Origin: Ephemerocybe angulata
Taxonomy: Eukaryota; Basidiomycota; Agaricomycetes; Agaricales; Psathyrellaceae
Assembly: GCA_013368325.1 (NCBI GenBank)
Contig: JAACJK010000169.1
Location: 62,001 to 126,000, forward strand
Direction of reading: 5' to 3'
Length of the DNA: 64,000 nucleotides
Shown: in pieces, positions 44,999-56,015 of the stretch
How the letters are laid out: each line of letters begins with the position of its first letter
Position numbering within the stretch: position 1 is the first letter of the stretch
The notes under the pieces: generated by a model
What the model was told of the DNA's origin: nothing
The model's database searches: none
What the model saw: the letters and a program-made list of their open reading frames with translations, nothing else
Program-made: the position numbers and the translations under genes

Positions 44999-46261
44999 CC
45001 TTCCTGAAGGCGCCTCTGCTGCGGAGAGATGCCGGGCTGCTCCAGCCACATAGTTCATATGCGACTAGGCAAGACGGTGCGGGCAGGATATGTAAGTATG
45101 TACGTACTATTCCATTTGAGTGGCCTGCCCCTTCCAGCAATACCACCGATGAAGGTCCTCCTGAAACGCCATGAATCCTGAGCGTATTTATATCTAGGAG
45201 GGTGTAAGGACTAGTGGAGTGGAACAAAACTATGTTTACGGGAGGAAACAGCTGCGCGCGTTGACTACACCGGACAAAACGGATATAGGTGTGTATGTGT
45301 CCTGGATATTGTACGATGCCTGAAAATTGTCCAGGATGAAGTGGTTGGAGTCTCCTCAGCCTTACCCTCGTCGTCCTAGGTCACAGGTGATACTTATCAT
45401 TCACACCTAGCGTCATTTACCGGTACTTACAAAGCCCCAAACACAATATATGTATTTTGAATCCTCCGTCTCAAGACTTCAAGACTGAGCCAAGTTTAAT
45501 CTTTGATGCGCCAAATTCCGCCTGTGCAGTGTCTGCACAGAGGCCGAGCGTGTCCGAATGGCATTCAGATTTCAGCGGGGCATGTTTCGGAAGTCAACGA
45601 TAGTATTTCGATGTATCATTGTTGCGCAGCTCCTCAATTCCCAAGTTCGCTTAGACCGCAACATAAAAAACACCGGTGAATGCATTATCACGCTCGGGTC
45701 GCCCAGGGTCTTCTGCAGCCGCCTTGTTATTCAACCCTCCCAAGACCGACAGGAGCATCAGAGAAACTGCATGAGTCGATTGAAATTACTCTCACCTGGA
45801 TCCCTAGTACTGGCATTCGGTGTCTAATCATTTTCTGGAAGAAAATTCACGAGCCGGTGCGCAGACCCAATCCACGTGGGAAGAGGGGTACATGCGCTTT
45901 GACGTCGGGCTCTTTGCCCGTCTCCAACAGGCACTGCAGGAGGCGGAGGCGGCATTCCGGCTAGAATATAATTATCGTTTCTAAACAGCTGCGGAAAGTC
46001 ACCCAATGTTATTACTCATTCTACTCCCATTCATGCCGATCGCTGCTGAGCCAGAAACTCGTCACTTAGTCACTGAGTTAGTAATCGACGATCATTTGAC
46101 GACATCACTACTTATGTCGCAGTTTAATCTTTGTTCAATTCGGGTTTCCAAGGTTTCGAGCGCAGTGGTCATTGTCCAACATCGTGAAGCCATTGCCCAG
46201 AATAACTACATGGTAAGGTATTCTCCAAATAAATAGGCTCCTTTGTGGCTGGGGTAAGCTG

Positions 46262-46885
46262 AGGGTAGGTAGGTAGGTAGGTATGAAGCATCAGCATTTT
46301 TGCATGCCGGCTTGTTTGACTTGTTTTGGACTTGTTCGCCTTGTACAAGCCGAACAAGTCCAAACAAGTCCGACCAGCCACAAGCCGACAAGGAGAAAAT
46401 ATTTTCCCACAAGTCGGGGAACAGTGTTTTTCTCCTCTCTTCCACACCTTTAGCGGATTGGGCTTAAGACTATATATAATGGGATATAAGTCTGACTCGA
46501 TTTGGCGTAAATGGTTAAATTATACCCCTCGGTTGTGTATGTCGAATAGGAGGGGGAAAGACGCTGTTTTGCTACGTTCTCAGGAGTAGTGGCTATCCGA
46601 GTTAATGGAAAGCTTGAATTTGGATTTTACGGGCATCCATGACTTAAGTCATCATGAATGGGCCTATAAGCTTAATATTGGCGCAGGAGAGAGCGTGTAT
46701 GAAGCCAGAGGAGGAGTCGAGGGTATTGCACAAGCCGACAAGTCCGCCAGCCGGCCTGATGATTTGCTGATGTCCCACTCCGGAACTACCTGGCACCATG
46801 AGACTTAACCGGGGCAAACCCGAACTGTACGTACTTGAATAAGCACGCAGCGTCAATTCGGGAAACTGTCAGCCTATCTCATAGT
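46262..46885. mobile_element. About 0.62-kb insertion specific to copy A
   Basis: Copy B runs GCTGAGGG directly into AGTTCCAGGAGCATG. Copy A has 0.62 kb between them, starting with (TAGG)n and containing repeated ACAAGTCC/AAGCCGACAAG motifs and a 40-bp palindrome. Limits are set by comparison with B, within a few bases. Confidence 0.55.
46325..46364. repeat. 40-bp near-perfect palindrome
   Basis: Arms TTTGGACTTGTTCG and CGAACAAGTCCAAA around CTTGTACAAG. One mismatch breaks perfect symmetry. Confidence 0.85.
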
Positions 46886-47639
46886 TCCAGGAGCATGGTA
46901 TGCGTTCAATACGGCTTTGTAAGCCACACCCAAACATCTCATCCGCAGTTCAGCATATGCTCCCCCCCATCCACGTTCTAGTGCGTATTAATATATGCAA
47001 TATATTCCCTAGCTGACCCTATATGCATGGGGAATCACCATTTATAGTACATCAGGAAATATTATCTGATCAATTTTCGACTGTTTCGTAGGATTCGGAT
47101 TTCGTGGGATTGGATTCCAAATCTGTCCCATTGTACAAGGCTTGGCAAGCGTAAATTAGGAAGGTGCCCATGCTGGTCCTGGGCACCTATGTCGCTTACA
47201 CGCGGTCCCATACCCTTTAAGCACGGCGGCAGCTGAGGGGAATGACCATTCTCGGAAACAACTTGTATTGAAGATATATCAATATATTACGATGGTACAC
47301 TACGAACTGAGGCGCCTATCCATATGCGTCGGTGTTGCGTCGGATTTATCCCATTCTCTATATAGCGAGTATCTTTCGTTTTTATTCCTTAGTTATTTCC
47401 CCCCATGTAACTCCCCCTCTCTCGTCTACCTTTGGACGGACGGACGGACGAGTGGACTTGGGTGGACGGATGGGCGGATGGGCCTGGATGGTATGGGAGG
47501 GCCTTGGGTGTGAGATCTGGTGAATGTTCTGTTGCGGTTCTATTCTATCGCGCCCGTCGTTCACCCTATATTCGTGTGCTCCAGTCCTACCCTACTTTTG
47601 CCTTCCAATTCATCTCGTTATGCCCAACTCTTTTGTTGC

Positions 47640-47790
47640 ATATGGGCGTCTAAGTGGGGTGTCGTTGAGAGGTAAAGATTTCGATGGCATGCTGGGGAGT
47701 GGGTCTTCAGCTTCGTGTGTGATTAAGGCTGTATTGAATGTCTGGATGCAGTCTGGATATGGACGAACGCGTTTGTCTGTCGCGTCGGCT
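47640..47790 (+). repeat. Dispersed short repeat, copy 1
   Basis: CTAAGTGGGGTGTCGTTGAGAGGTAAAGATTTCGATGGCATG resembles 54111-54160. The following CGTGTGTGATTAAGGCTGTATTGAATG resembles 58250-58310 and 58505-58600. Non-coding on present evidence. Confidence 0.4.
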
Positions 47791-48283
47791 AAAGGATAGG
47801 GGTACGATATATTACAGCCTGCGAGTTCGAATTTATATGGAGGACACGGCATAATTTTGTCGTTGACCGATAACATGTCAAAACGTGTGTCCATGCCGAC
47901 GGCGCCTGTCATACGTTCTCGTGACCTTACACCAGGTTGCTTTGGAACGTTCGCGGCTGACTGGGATGGGAGAGTTTGGGATATATTTATTATTGACGCC
48001 GGGGACCCCACGCTCTACACGATTGGCATAAATAATACGATCATCTCACACAAAGCTCTAAGGTCTAAACGACCGAGAAAATAATATAGTACTGGGACCA
48101 ACCGACAGCTGTCGACCGTCACTTGGGCCTTAACGCCTGCCAGACTTGCGAGCCGGACTCGGGCTGCGAGGGCGCTCAACAGCTGGGGGCGGCTTGAGGT
48201 GACCTGCATTGAAATGGTATTGGACGTGGGTTTCCATCTATTACGAGTGAATCAGTCCTGCTGCGGCTAAAGAAAACTGGAGA

Positions 48284-48616
48284 TCAGGGCCGGACCAATT
48301 GCCATGTGTCAAACTCCTTGTGGCACCCAACATTGATGTAAGGGCACTTGAATTTCTGTCGGCGATCCAGGCGGTCGGAGAGCTCGTCGATGAGCTCGCG
48401 GGTGGTGAGATCCTCGAGGAGCTCGCGGCGCTCGAGGGACGGTACGCTCAGTTCATCGAGGTACTCTCTGGCTGATAGGGAATGCTGTATGTGCAAGTAT
48501 GAGAGTGGAATAAGACAAGGCCAAGGTGATGTACGTACGTCCCGGTCGACGTAAGCATTGGTGAAGGAGGCAAGAGCGAGAGCAATGGGGAGCAGGGATA
48601 AGATAGAGAAACGCAT
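48284..48616 (-). CDS. Small secreted protein, Glu/Arg/Leu-rich, same signal-exon layout
   Basis: Exon 1 (48616-48539, 26 codons) is a signal peptide (MRFSILSLLPIALALASFTN). A phase-0 intron (GTACGT...CATACAG) leads to exon 2 (48484-48284): HSLSAREYLDELSVPSLERR, repeated LLEDLTTRELIDEL-type heptads, then KCPYINVGCHKEFDTWQL and a stop; about 92 aa. The HSL...YLDEL start recalls the paralogues' HSLR.FLEEA. A further 3' exon is possible: beyond a CAG near 48209 one frame reads HLKPPPAVERPRSPSPARKS and stops, which would give a basic tail like paralogue 3. That extension needs a weak donor (GTCCGG) and is not included. Confidence 0.6.
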   Translation of the reverse strand: MRFSILSLLPIALALASFTNAYVDRDVRTSPWPCLIPLSYLHIQHSLSAREYLDELSVPSLERRELLEDLTTRELIDELSDRLDRRQKFKCPYINVGCHKEFDTWQLVRP

Positions 48617-49009
48617 TGCGAGTTTATTTAGGAGGGATTAAACGGGCTCAGTGGCTGTTTGTTGGATGGTCTTTCTTCCAGATTGTGGGCCGTTTATATA
48701 ACTTTCTTGCTCCTCTTACCGCGAAAGCAAAATGTCCGAGGGCAGTTATTATTCACAGCTAGATTACGGATATTCGTACGTTTTCTAGCTTGTCATATGG
48801 CAATCATAACGCAAGAATGGGATATATTTGCTCTGAAACAGGTAAATCTAAGCACAGATAATCCAGACTTGCAGTTTATTCCCTCTTTGTCAAGGTGACG
48901 AAGACATCAATCCCCGCAGTGGTAGCCTCATTCACTAGTAGATACAAACCATTTCCACCGAACACGGTAGGTTCTCAATCGTTATTTTGAAACCTCCCTG
49001 CCTCTCACG
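48617..49009. other. Upstream of the secreted-protein gene, no gene seen
   Basis: Short frames only. Includes the probable promoter of the minus-strand gene ending at 48616; no clear TATA box. Confidence 0.4.
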
Positions 49010-50160
49010 ACCCCTAGACTAAGTCAATTTCAGTCTTTGATGCGCCGAATTCCGCCTCCAATGCAGTGTTTGCACAGACGCCGACTCGCGCGTGTCCCAA
49101 CTGCATTCATATTTCAGTGGTGTCTGGCATGTTTCGGAAGTCAACGATATTATTTCGGTAATATCCCTCTGTGTGTCACATTGTTGCGCAGCTCCTCACT
49201 TCCCAAGCTCGGTTATACCAAATGCGTTATTACGCTCAGATCGCCCAGGGTCTTCTTTATTCAACCCGACTCCCAAGACTGACATGAGCAACAGAGCAAC
49301 TGCATGAGTCGATTGAAATCACTCTCACCTGGATTCGGTGTCTCGTTATTTTCTGGAAGAAAGTTCACGAGCCGGTGGAACGGGGCGCAGACCCAATCCA
49401 GGTGGGAGGAGGGGTACATGCGCTTTGACGTCGGGCTCTTTGCCCGTCTCCAACAGGCACTGCAGGATGCGGAGGCGGCATGCCGGCTAGAATATAATTA
49501 TGGTTTCTAAACAGCTGCGGAAAGTCACCCAATGTTCTTACTCATTCTACTCCCATTCATGCCGATCGCTGCTGAGCCAGAAACTCATCACTTGGTCACT
49601 GAGTTAGTAATCGACGATCGTTTGACGACATCACTACTTACTGTATGTCGCAGTTTGATCTTTGTTCAATTCGGGTTTCCAAGGTTTTGACCGCAGTGGT
49701 CATTGTCCAACATCGTGAAGCCATTGCACAGGTTAACTGCATCTTCTCCAAATAAATAGTGCTCCTTTGTGGCTGGGTTAAGCTGAGGGAGCGAAGTTCC
49801 AGGAGCATGTCGCAGTTCAGATATTCTAGCGCGTATTGATAGATGCAATATATTCCCTGACCGACCTTATATGGATGGGGAATCACCATTAATAGTACAT
49901 CAGGAAATGATATTATCTGATCAACTTTCGACTGTGTCGTTGAATTCCAAATCTGTCCCTTGTACCAGGCTTGGCAAGCGTAAATTAGGAAGGTGCCCAT
50001 GCTGGTCCTGGGCGCCTATGTCGCTTACACGCGGTCCCATACCCATTAAGAACGGCAGCTGAGGGGAATGACCATTCTCGGAAACATTTCGTAGTGAAGA
50101 TATATCATTATATTACGATGTTGCACTACGAATTGAGGCGCCTAACCATATCCGTCGACC
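49010..50160 (+). repeat. Segmental repeat, copy B
   Basis: Direct copy of the second part of A without the 0.62-kb insertion. Ends at TATATTACGATG...CATATCCGTCGACC, where a fragment resembling the DUF6533 gene end begins (50155-50290: ATTGAAGGGGGTAAGTG and GAGATGGCCTTG, compare 57448-57475). Confidence 0.75.
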
Positions 50161-50389
50161 TACATTGAAGGGGGTAAGTGAAACAACATGGATTTCCGAG
50201 ATGGCCTTGTGGAGTGTGTTCGCTTGTCCTCCATGTTTGCGTGTTTGTTCTCGGTCGAGGTTGATGTCCTCCACAGAAAGCTTAGGTCTGGACTCTGGAC
50301 GAGGGTTAGCGGGTGAAAGAGGTAATGGGGAAACGGTAGACCCTGGATGGCCCGGGCGTGGCAATGCATTCATCGGTGTCTTGCATGAC

Positions 50390-51000
50390 AATGCATGTTG
50401 CGGTATAACCGAGCTTGGGAATTGAGGAGTTCGACCGGCACTCGCCCCTCTCCGCAACAGCGACACACAGAGCAAACACAGAGGGATATCGCCGAAATAA
50501 TATTGTTGACTTCCGGAACATGCCAGACACTGCCAGACACCACTGAAATTTGTGCGATTCGGACCCGCTCGGTCTCTGTGCAGAGGCGGAATTCGGCGCA
50601 TCAAAGATTGAACGAGGGAGGGAGGATTCAAAATACCGAACTGAGATTTATTGTGTTCGGTGGGGCCTTGTAGTACCGGTGAATGGCACTCCAATCACTT
50701 CATCCTGGATAATCTTCAAGCACCCTAGAATATCCAGCACGCATATACACCTGTATCCGTTTTGTCTAGTGTAGTCAACGCGCTCAATTACGCAGCTATT
50801 CCCTCCTGTAAACACAGTCTTAGTGATTCCACTGCACTAGGGCATAAATCCTCCTAGATATAAATACCCTCAGAATCCATGGCGTTTCAGGAGTGCATCT
50901 GGGGAAGTGTCATAACGTTTTGTCGTACACAATGAAGCTGCGTATCTACCATGTGGCTGCAACCCTGCATCCCTCAGCCGCCGCAGAGGCGCCTTCAGGA
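50390..51000 (-). repeat. Segmental repeat, copy C (inverted)
   Basis: The reverse complement matches copy A from about 45000 to 45720, including the TATTTATATCTAGGAGG block and the promoter side of paralogue 3 up to GGCGCCTTCAGGAAG. There it is cut by the CTCTAATTAGAG repeat block. Confidence 0.7.
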
Positions 51001-51011
51001 AGTTAGAGTCG

Positions 51012-51058
51012 CTCTAATTAGAGCCAAAACTGCAAGCTTTGAAACACTCTAATTAGAG
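51012..51058. repeat. Paired 12-bp palindromes CTCTAATTAGAG, left block
   Basis: CTCTAATTAGAG at 51012-51023 and 51047-51058, 23 bases apart, followed by GCCCAGTTGCAA. The same arrangement occurs at 53493-53539. Confidence 0.8.
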
Positions 51059-51080
51059 TGCCCAGTTGCAAACATTGTCA

Positions 51081-52277
51081 TCGACTGCGCGGTTGTACTC
51101 CTACATCCATCTATCTACGGCCTAACGTCTCCGATAACATGGCTCGGTTCAGAGTTCTCTCATCCCAGAGGATGAACCAAGACCACCTTCGCAACGCGAA
51201 CCGTCGCGCACACGACCCCTAACTCCCCTTAACTAATTAATCAATGCGCCTCGCATAGTAATCTAACCCAACTACAGAACCCCTGAGGTACAATAAGAAC
51301 CTGGCCCTGAGTCAGAGCAAGCTCTCAGAGGGAGGTCTAAAACTCGTCCGCAATATCGGAATCCCTTGTTCCCAGACAAGGCCTACCTACATACGCCGCC
51401 CAGAGAATTCTTACTTGTCGAATCGATAGGGAACAGCAACCCCTATCTGATGGCGCGACGCGACGCGACTGCCATCAAACGCGTCCTTAGGAGGAAGCTC
51501 ACCGGATATGTATGTACACAGCCTTGATCACACACGAGGCCCGAGTATACCCATCGATCCGACACTTCCTCCAGCTCGACTTCAATACACACCGCAATAG
51601 GGACGGACACCAGCAACTCCCTTGGTCCGATTTCCTATCCTCTTCCTCCCTCCCTCTGCAAGGTAGCCGGCCAGCCAGCGAGCAAGTATAGTACTTACCA
51701 CCGCATCACCAACAAAGTCCCAGCGGCAACTTCGAGAGAACGAATAAACGTTACAGGAGACGGTCCCTCCGTCGTAAGTATGTAGTGACGCCCACCAGAC
51801 TCTTAGATCCCCGTCTTGTAGCGCGCGCGATAAGATAACAGGTTGCATGCCCATGTTCTTCGGAGGGAAGGCTCCAGATATGATGAGTATGAGGTCGAGC
51901 AAAGACCAGGTTGGCCGGCCGTTCTGCGAATTGCAATGAGCTCAGAAACAACGATGGAAGTCGCGGCTTGATATAGTGAGGGCACCAAGGTCTGAAAAAC
52001 ATTGTGGGTGGGATATATGCAGGTCGGTCGGTCATGTTTATGGTCTAGTAAACATACTTTTTTTGCTCAAGGAGAATTTGGATGGATGGATGAAGCTGGG
52101 TGAGTACCAGTGCACAAGCGCGGCCGCCGTCGACGTAGTAAATACACCTGTGATACTAGCTACTGTGCACACTCTACCTCAAGAAGATCGAGACCTGGAC
52201 TGAAGTCCAGCACGTATACATTCCAATGATACGCCTACTACGCCAAAAGATGGAGCTACGCGCCCCCAACAACAGCA
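51081..52277. other. Gene-poor stretch upstream of the KDZ remnant
   Basis: Frames at 51582-52035 (minus) lack motifs. This is where the missing body of the KDZ transposase would be expected, but no recognisable core remains. Confidence 0.4.
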
Positions 52278-53315
52278 GTGCATGTCCACTCATCGATCCT
52301 CGGTATCAGATCCAAACACCCTGCGATTCCACAACTACTCGTTCAGGCATGCGACTCACGGGTCTACGAGCTGGAATGGCGGCTTCGTTGCGCCCAAGCA
52401 GTCGACGCTCTTCGAACTCTTCGTGATGGTCTCCTCCTCCGAGCGCACCTGTACCAGGATCAGAAGCGGCTTCAACGGGGGCAGGTGGCGAATACCCGGT
52501 CAAACGGACTGATCGAGAGGGCGACGATGCGGATTCAGGCGTCGGCTGACAGGTACCGGTCAGCACAGTCAGCGATATGGGCACTAGGAACTCACCTGAA
52601 GCGTGAGCGGTACAAGCAGTAATATCCAGTGCTCAGTCCCGAGGACGTGCGTAGCTCACTAAGAATAAGCCAAAAAAGGGGGATACCATGGATTCGATAA
52701 GGTCAGAGACCACACGAACGGTTTCTTGGATATGGAGGAATGGTGGGGTTGGAGAAGGTTCCAGTGCGCCGGGCGATGCTCGGGGGCGACGGAGAAGTTC
52801 CAAGGGGAGCTCAATGAAGGTCAGTAAAGATCTCGTGTATATTCGTGATGGTTATTCACCACATGTAATATAGCCGTCAGAATCGAGTGGTGAAAAAGCC
52901 GTGCTTGAAGCATGCGATGGGCTGAGGAGGTGGAGCTCGTCGTGGACGAGATGAGGCGGGTTAAGCTTCATTTGAGCACAGGGCTTCAGAATGGGATCAA
53001 CGGGCGGCGGAGGCAGGCATAATCGCACCTGGGGTTGACATAGAGCAGGGTGAGATCGACCCTCTGCTCATAGAAGGCCGCATTGCCTACGCTACCCAGC
53101 AAGCCGCCCAGTTCCGTGCGATGCGAGCGCTCTGCGAGAAGCGATGGGCCCTGGTTTCTGAATTCGTTTCTTCCGGTGGGACGGCAGCATTGTCGGAAAG
53201 CGCAGGAGTGGCGGAGAAGCGGGCAGTAGACGGCGTGGAGGACGACGACGACGACGACGACGATGATGAAGAGGAAGACGGCGGTGACAGCGATGCTGAC
53301 AGTGACGGTCTCTGA
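52278..53315 (+). pseudogene. C-terminal tail of a CxC2-type KDZ transposase, decayed
   Basis: Blocks in order, in changing frames: YELEWRLRCAQAVDALRTLR, RAHLYQDQKRLQRGQVANTR, IQASADRYRSAQSAIWALG (52340-52620); SETTRTVSWIWRNGG (about 52700-52745); EEVELVVDEMRRVKLHLSTG with nearby stops (about 52920-52985); WDQRAAEAG...AYATQQAAQFRAMRALCEKRW and an acidic end with nine aspartates in a row, then stop (53000-53315). This order matches the conserved tail after the catalytic core of Agaricomycete KDZ transposases. The core itself is missing, and frameshifts and stops separate the blocks. It is a dead remnant, unrelated in detail to the CxC5-type element at 30-43 kb. Confidence 0.75.
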
Positions 53316-53492
53316 TGGTGGCTGTGTGATTGACGGAAATGACCGATCGCCAGTGCACCGAAGGCGCCGGCGCTAAAGTCGGCGGTTTCGATATTCCCCC
53401 ATTTGCATTCAGTTGGCGGGTGGGGAGGGGTATATATGGCTTGTACGGGATATCAGGTGGCTGTACTATAGTGAGAGGGGCGTTGCAAAACT

Positions 53493-53539
53493 CTCTAACT
53501 AGAGGCGGATATGCAAATATCTTTTCCCTCTCGTTAGAG
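53493..53539. repeat. Paired 12-bp palindromes, right block
   Basis: CTCTAACTAGAG at 53493-53504 and CTCTCGTTAGAG at 53528-53539, again 23 bases apart, with GTTGCAA on both sides. It lies 0.2 kb after the KDZ remnant. Confidence 0.75.
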
Positions 53540-53559
53540 GCCCCAGTTGCAACCAGGTG

Positions 53560-54627
53560 ACGTACTCAGGTGAGTGGGCTGATACCACCAGTCGAGCGCA
53601 ATGTCTCCCTCGCTTTCAAGACGTAGTACATTTGCTCGTACCCCAGTTTCTCTACCTCGTTGTCGGTAGGACTCCACTCGCGTGCGCAGAGCTCAGCATA
53701 AAGAGGAACGAGGAACTCTACAACCCATCTAGTTCACCCAAAGTCTACCCCATTCATCATCGATCGCTACTATAATGATAGCTCCTCCCGTTGGAATAGG
53801 CCGTGGGCCCAATCCAGACATCCTCGTCGTCGTCTTGATCCAAACAGAGCGACAGGGAGCGCCGAATCCGCCGACAAGCACCCGCGCACAGGCGCCTAAT
53901 AGTACGATAAGGGCGGCAGGCCAGCGCTACTCGCTACGCCCACCACGCAGCTGTGTAGTTAAAACCTACCCTCTCTAAACATTTTCCTTGTGTTTAATTC
54001 CAATTCAAAGGCAACTTGTATGATATTGGACGGACGGTAAAGGCATTCCTTGGGCATTCCTTTAGACTGTATCAAGTTTAAGATGGCTGATCCCCGTGTT
54101 CCATCTGGCCATCTAAGTGGACGTTGAGAGCCAAAGATTTTGATGGCATGAGGAGTGGGCCTGTTATTATTGTGACATTCTCAGCACTTAACGACGTTAA
54201 AGTGGGGCGTCCCCGAGCTGCTGAGCACCGCGAGGAGCAATGAATGAGGCTGACTAAGATAGGGGCGTCTGGATGCACACACGAACGAATAATCCCCAAC
54301 CTTCCGCGGAAACCAGCCAAGATACGTAGTTTTGCGATGCTGGTAACTAGAACAAGGATATACAGCATGGATATCGTACAAGATATACGAGACAACGTAG
54401 AAGATCAATCACAATCAAGAGACTGTCATGTCTTTGCCAACACAGGTTAAGCTTGGGCAATGACGCCCACTTCCGACTCAAAGGGGGCGGCTATTATTTG
54501 CTGAGATGGAACGAACTGTGTCTTTGCGACAAAATTACGCCCTTGGTAAGTATCGAGGTTCTACATTCCGCCCATGAATATCCAGTTGAGGGCGAACAAG
54601 AAAGCATATGAGGAATTATTACTCACC
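53560..54627. other. Intergenic, no supported gene
   Basis: Short frames only (53775-53978 plus; 54078-54395 minus) without motifs. 54111-54160 is a diverged copy of the repeat at 47640. Confidence 0.4.
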
Positions 54628-54985
54628 TCAACGACATCTCCGATAACGCATGAAAATAATGCTAATGCCCAAGATAATAATAGCCACGGCCACTGATATG
54701 CAGAGATCTGGGGCTATTAACGCACGTCAGTAATATTAAACAGCCGGACACCTGGAAAGTACCTGGAAGTTTCTTTTCGCTCTCTAAATTCAAAGCTTCA
54801 CGGATTCGGCCGATTACATGAACGGTCTCCCATTCTCCCTCTTCTCCTGGTGGGGGGCAGTGCGGTTCGCAATCGTTGACTGGTGGAGCTGGTATTGGTG
54901 GGGTGCAGGGCGGTTTAGGAGGATCACCACAGTCCCAGTCAACCGTATTGGTAACGAGGGTCAGAGGTATGGTGCTGGATGTCAT
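54628..54985 (-). CDS. Small single-pass membrane protein, 2 exons
   Basis: Exon 1 54985-54763 and exon 2 54707-54628 join in phase to 100 aa. The N-terminal half is Pro/Cys-rich (DWDCGDPPKPPCTPPIPAPP, then CEPHCPPPGEEGEW) with four or more cysteines. A helix-like linker follows (VIGRIREALNLESEKKLP), then one membrane segment (CISVAVAIIILGISIIFM) and a short basic end (RYRRCR). No signal peptide is seen, so the single helix probably anchors the protein with the Arg-rich end in the cytosol. No family was recognised. The intron is 55 nt with a GTACTT donor and CCCCAG acceptor. Confidence 0.6.
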
Positions 54986-56015
54986 TGCGAAAAGGGGATG
55001 AGGTGCGAGATGAGCTGATTAACTGATTGAGCGCAGATTATGTACTAACGCCTTTTTGTGGCTGGGCGTGGGACCGTCTCTAAGCCAACGGGAGCCTCAA
55101 AAGGGCGAGGGAAGAACGAGGACTGCCCTGGAATGGTCGAAGATTAGAATTGGAGGTTCATTCAATATTCAGGCATAGCTTCTGGGCTAATAATCAGCTG
55201 GAGGAGCGCACACGTAAATAATGAGCTGATAGATCCTTGACTAGGGAACAACTTCCACGGACCACGCACCGAGTGGCTTCATCCTCGGCCCGTCTGGTAG
55301 AGCATATTAGCCTTAGTCGCGCTTCTTCCGCAAACAGAATGAGTTTGGATCCACGCTATCGCGGAAACAATGTGTGATATACAAGTCCCTTAAGCGGCCA
55401 AGATCCTCACAAGAAAGCATGCGAGAAAGAAAGTGGATCTCACCCACGGAATATAAGCATAAGGGCATTCTTGTATTTACCTGACGCTAGTTATAACGAG
55501 CAGCACCCTCGTTCCTTCTCGAGTCTATCTTGAGCCTCCGCGAAGCCTCTGGGAGCAGTTCATAAGCCAATGTAGAGCTCTCGTGAGACTAATAGACCTC
55601 GAAGTACTTCTCCAGCGCTCTATCGTCTGATCGAAGACGTCTGACGGACACAGCATGAATAAATTACGCACAAAGTCCTACCCGGAGGAGGCTCTACGGA
55701 TCAAATTCAGCTCCGCGGCGCGGCATCTCCGACTGGTTCAGCGACCCCTTTTGCGTCGCAGCATTCCCTCGAGTAAGCGCCAAAGCGCGGATGCATAAGA
55801 AGGTACGCATGCTCTCCAGAGACTCTAGATACACAATGCCCCCCACACTCAGCGCAAACGAGATACAGAAGATATCGAAAAATGTATCAATCACCATTGG
55901 CCAGAATGTTAGTGACGTTTTCCCTCTGCTTGAGGCCTTTTGACGCTAACCACATTTACCAATACTAGTATATAATCTGTTGAGTACCAACCACGATTAC
56001 ACCATTTCCTGTAAC
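54986..56015. other. Intergenic, no supported gene
   Basis: A 67-codon minus-strand frame (55694-55897) starts MVIDTFFDIFCISFAL and is hydrophobic; it might be the end of another DUF6533-type gene but cannot be supported. The missing first exon of the next gene should lie here. Confidence 0.35.

Larger units (their letters stand above)
45140..47300 (+). repeat. Segmental repeat, copy A (interrupted)
   Basis: About 45480-46260 and 46886-47300 match copy B (49010-50160) in order, for example GCATGTTTCGGAAGTCAACGATA and CATCAGGAAATATTATCTGATCAA. About 45140-45720 matches copy C inverted. A 0.62-kb stretch (46262-46885) is absent from B. No gene was recognised. Confidence 0.75.

Noticed and set aside
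50113..50694. 193-codon minus-strand open frame
   Set aside because: It spans segmental copy C, and the equivalent frame is broken in copies A and B, so it is probably accidental.
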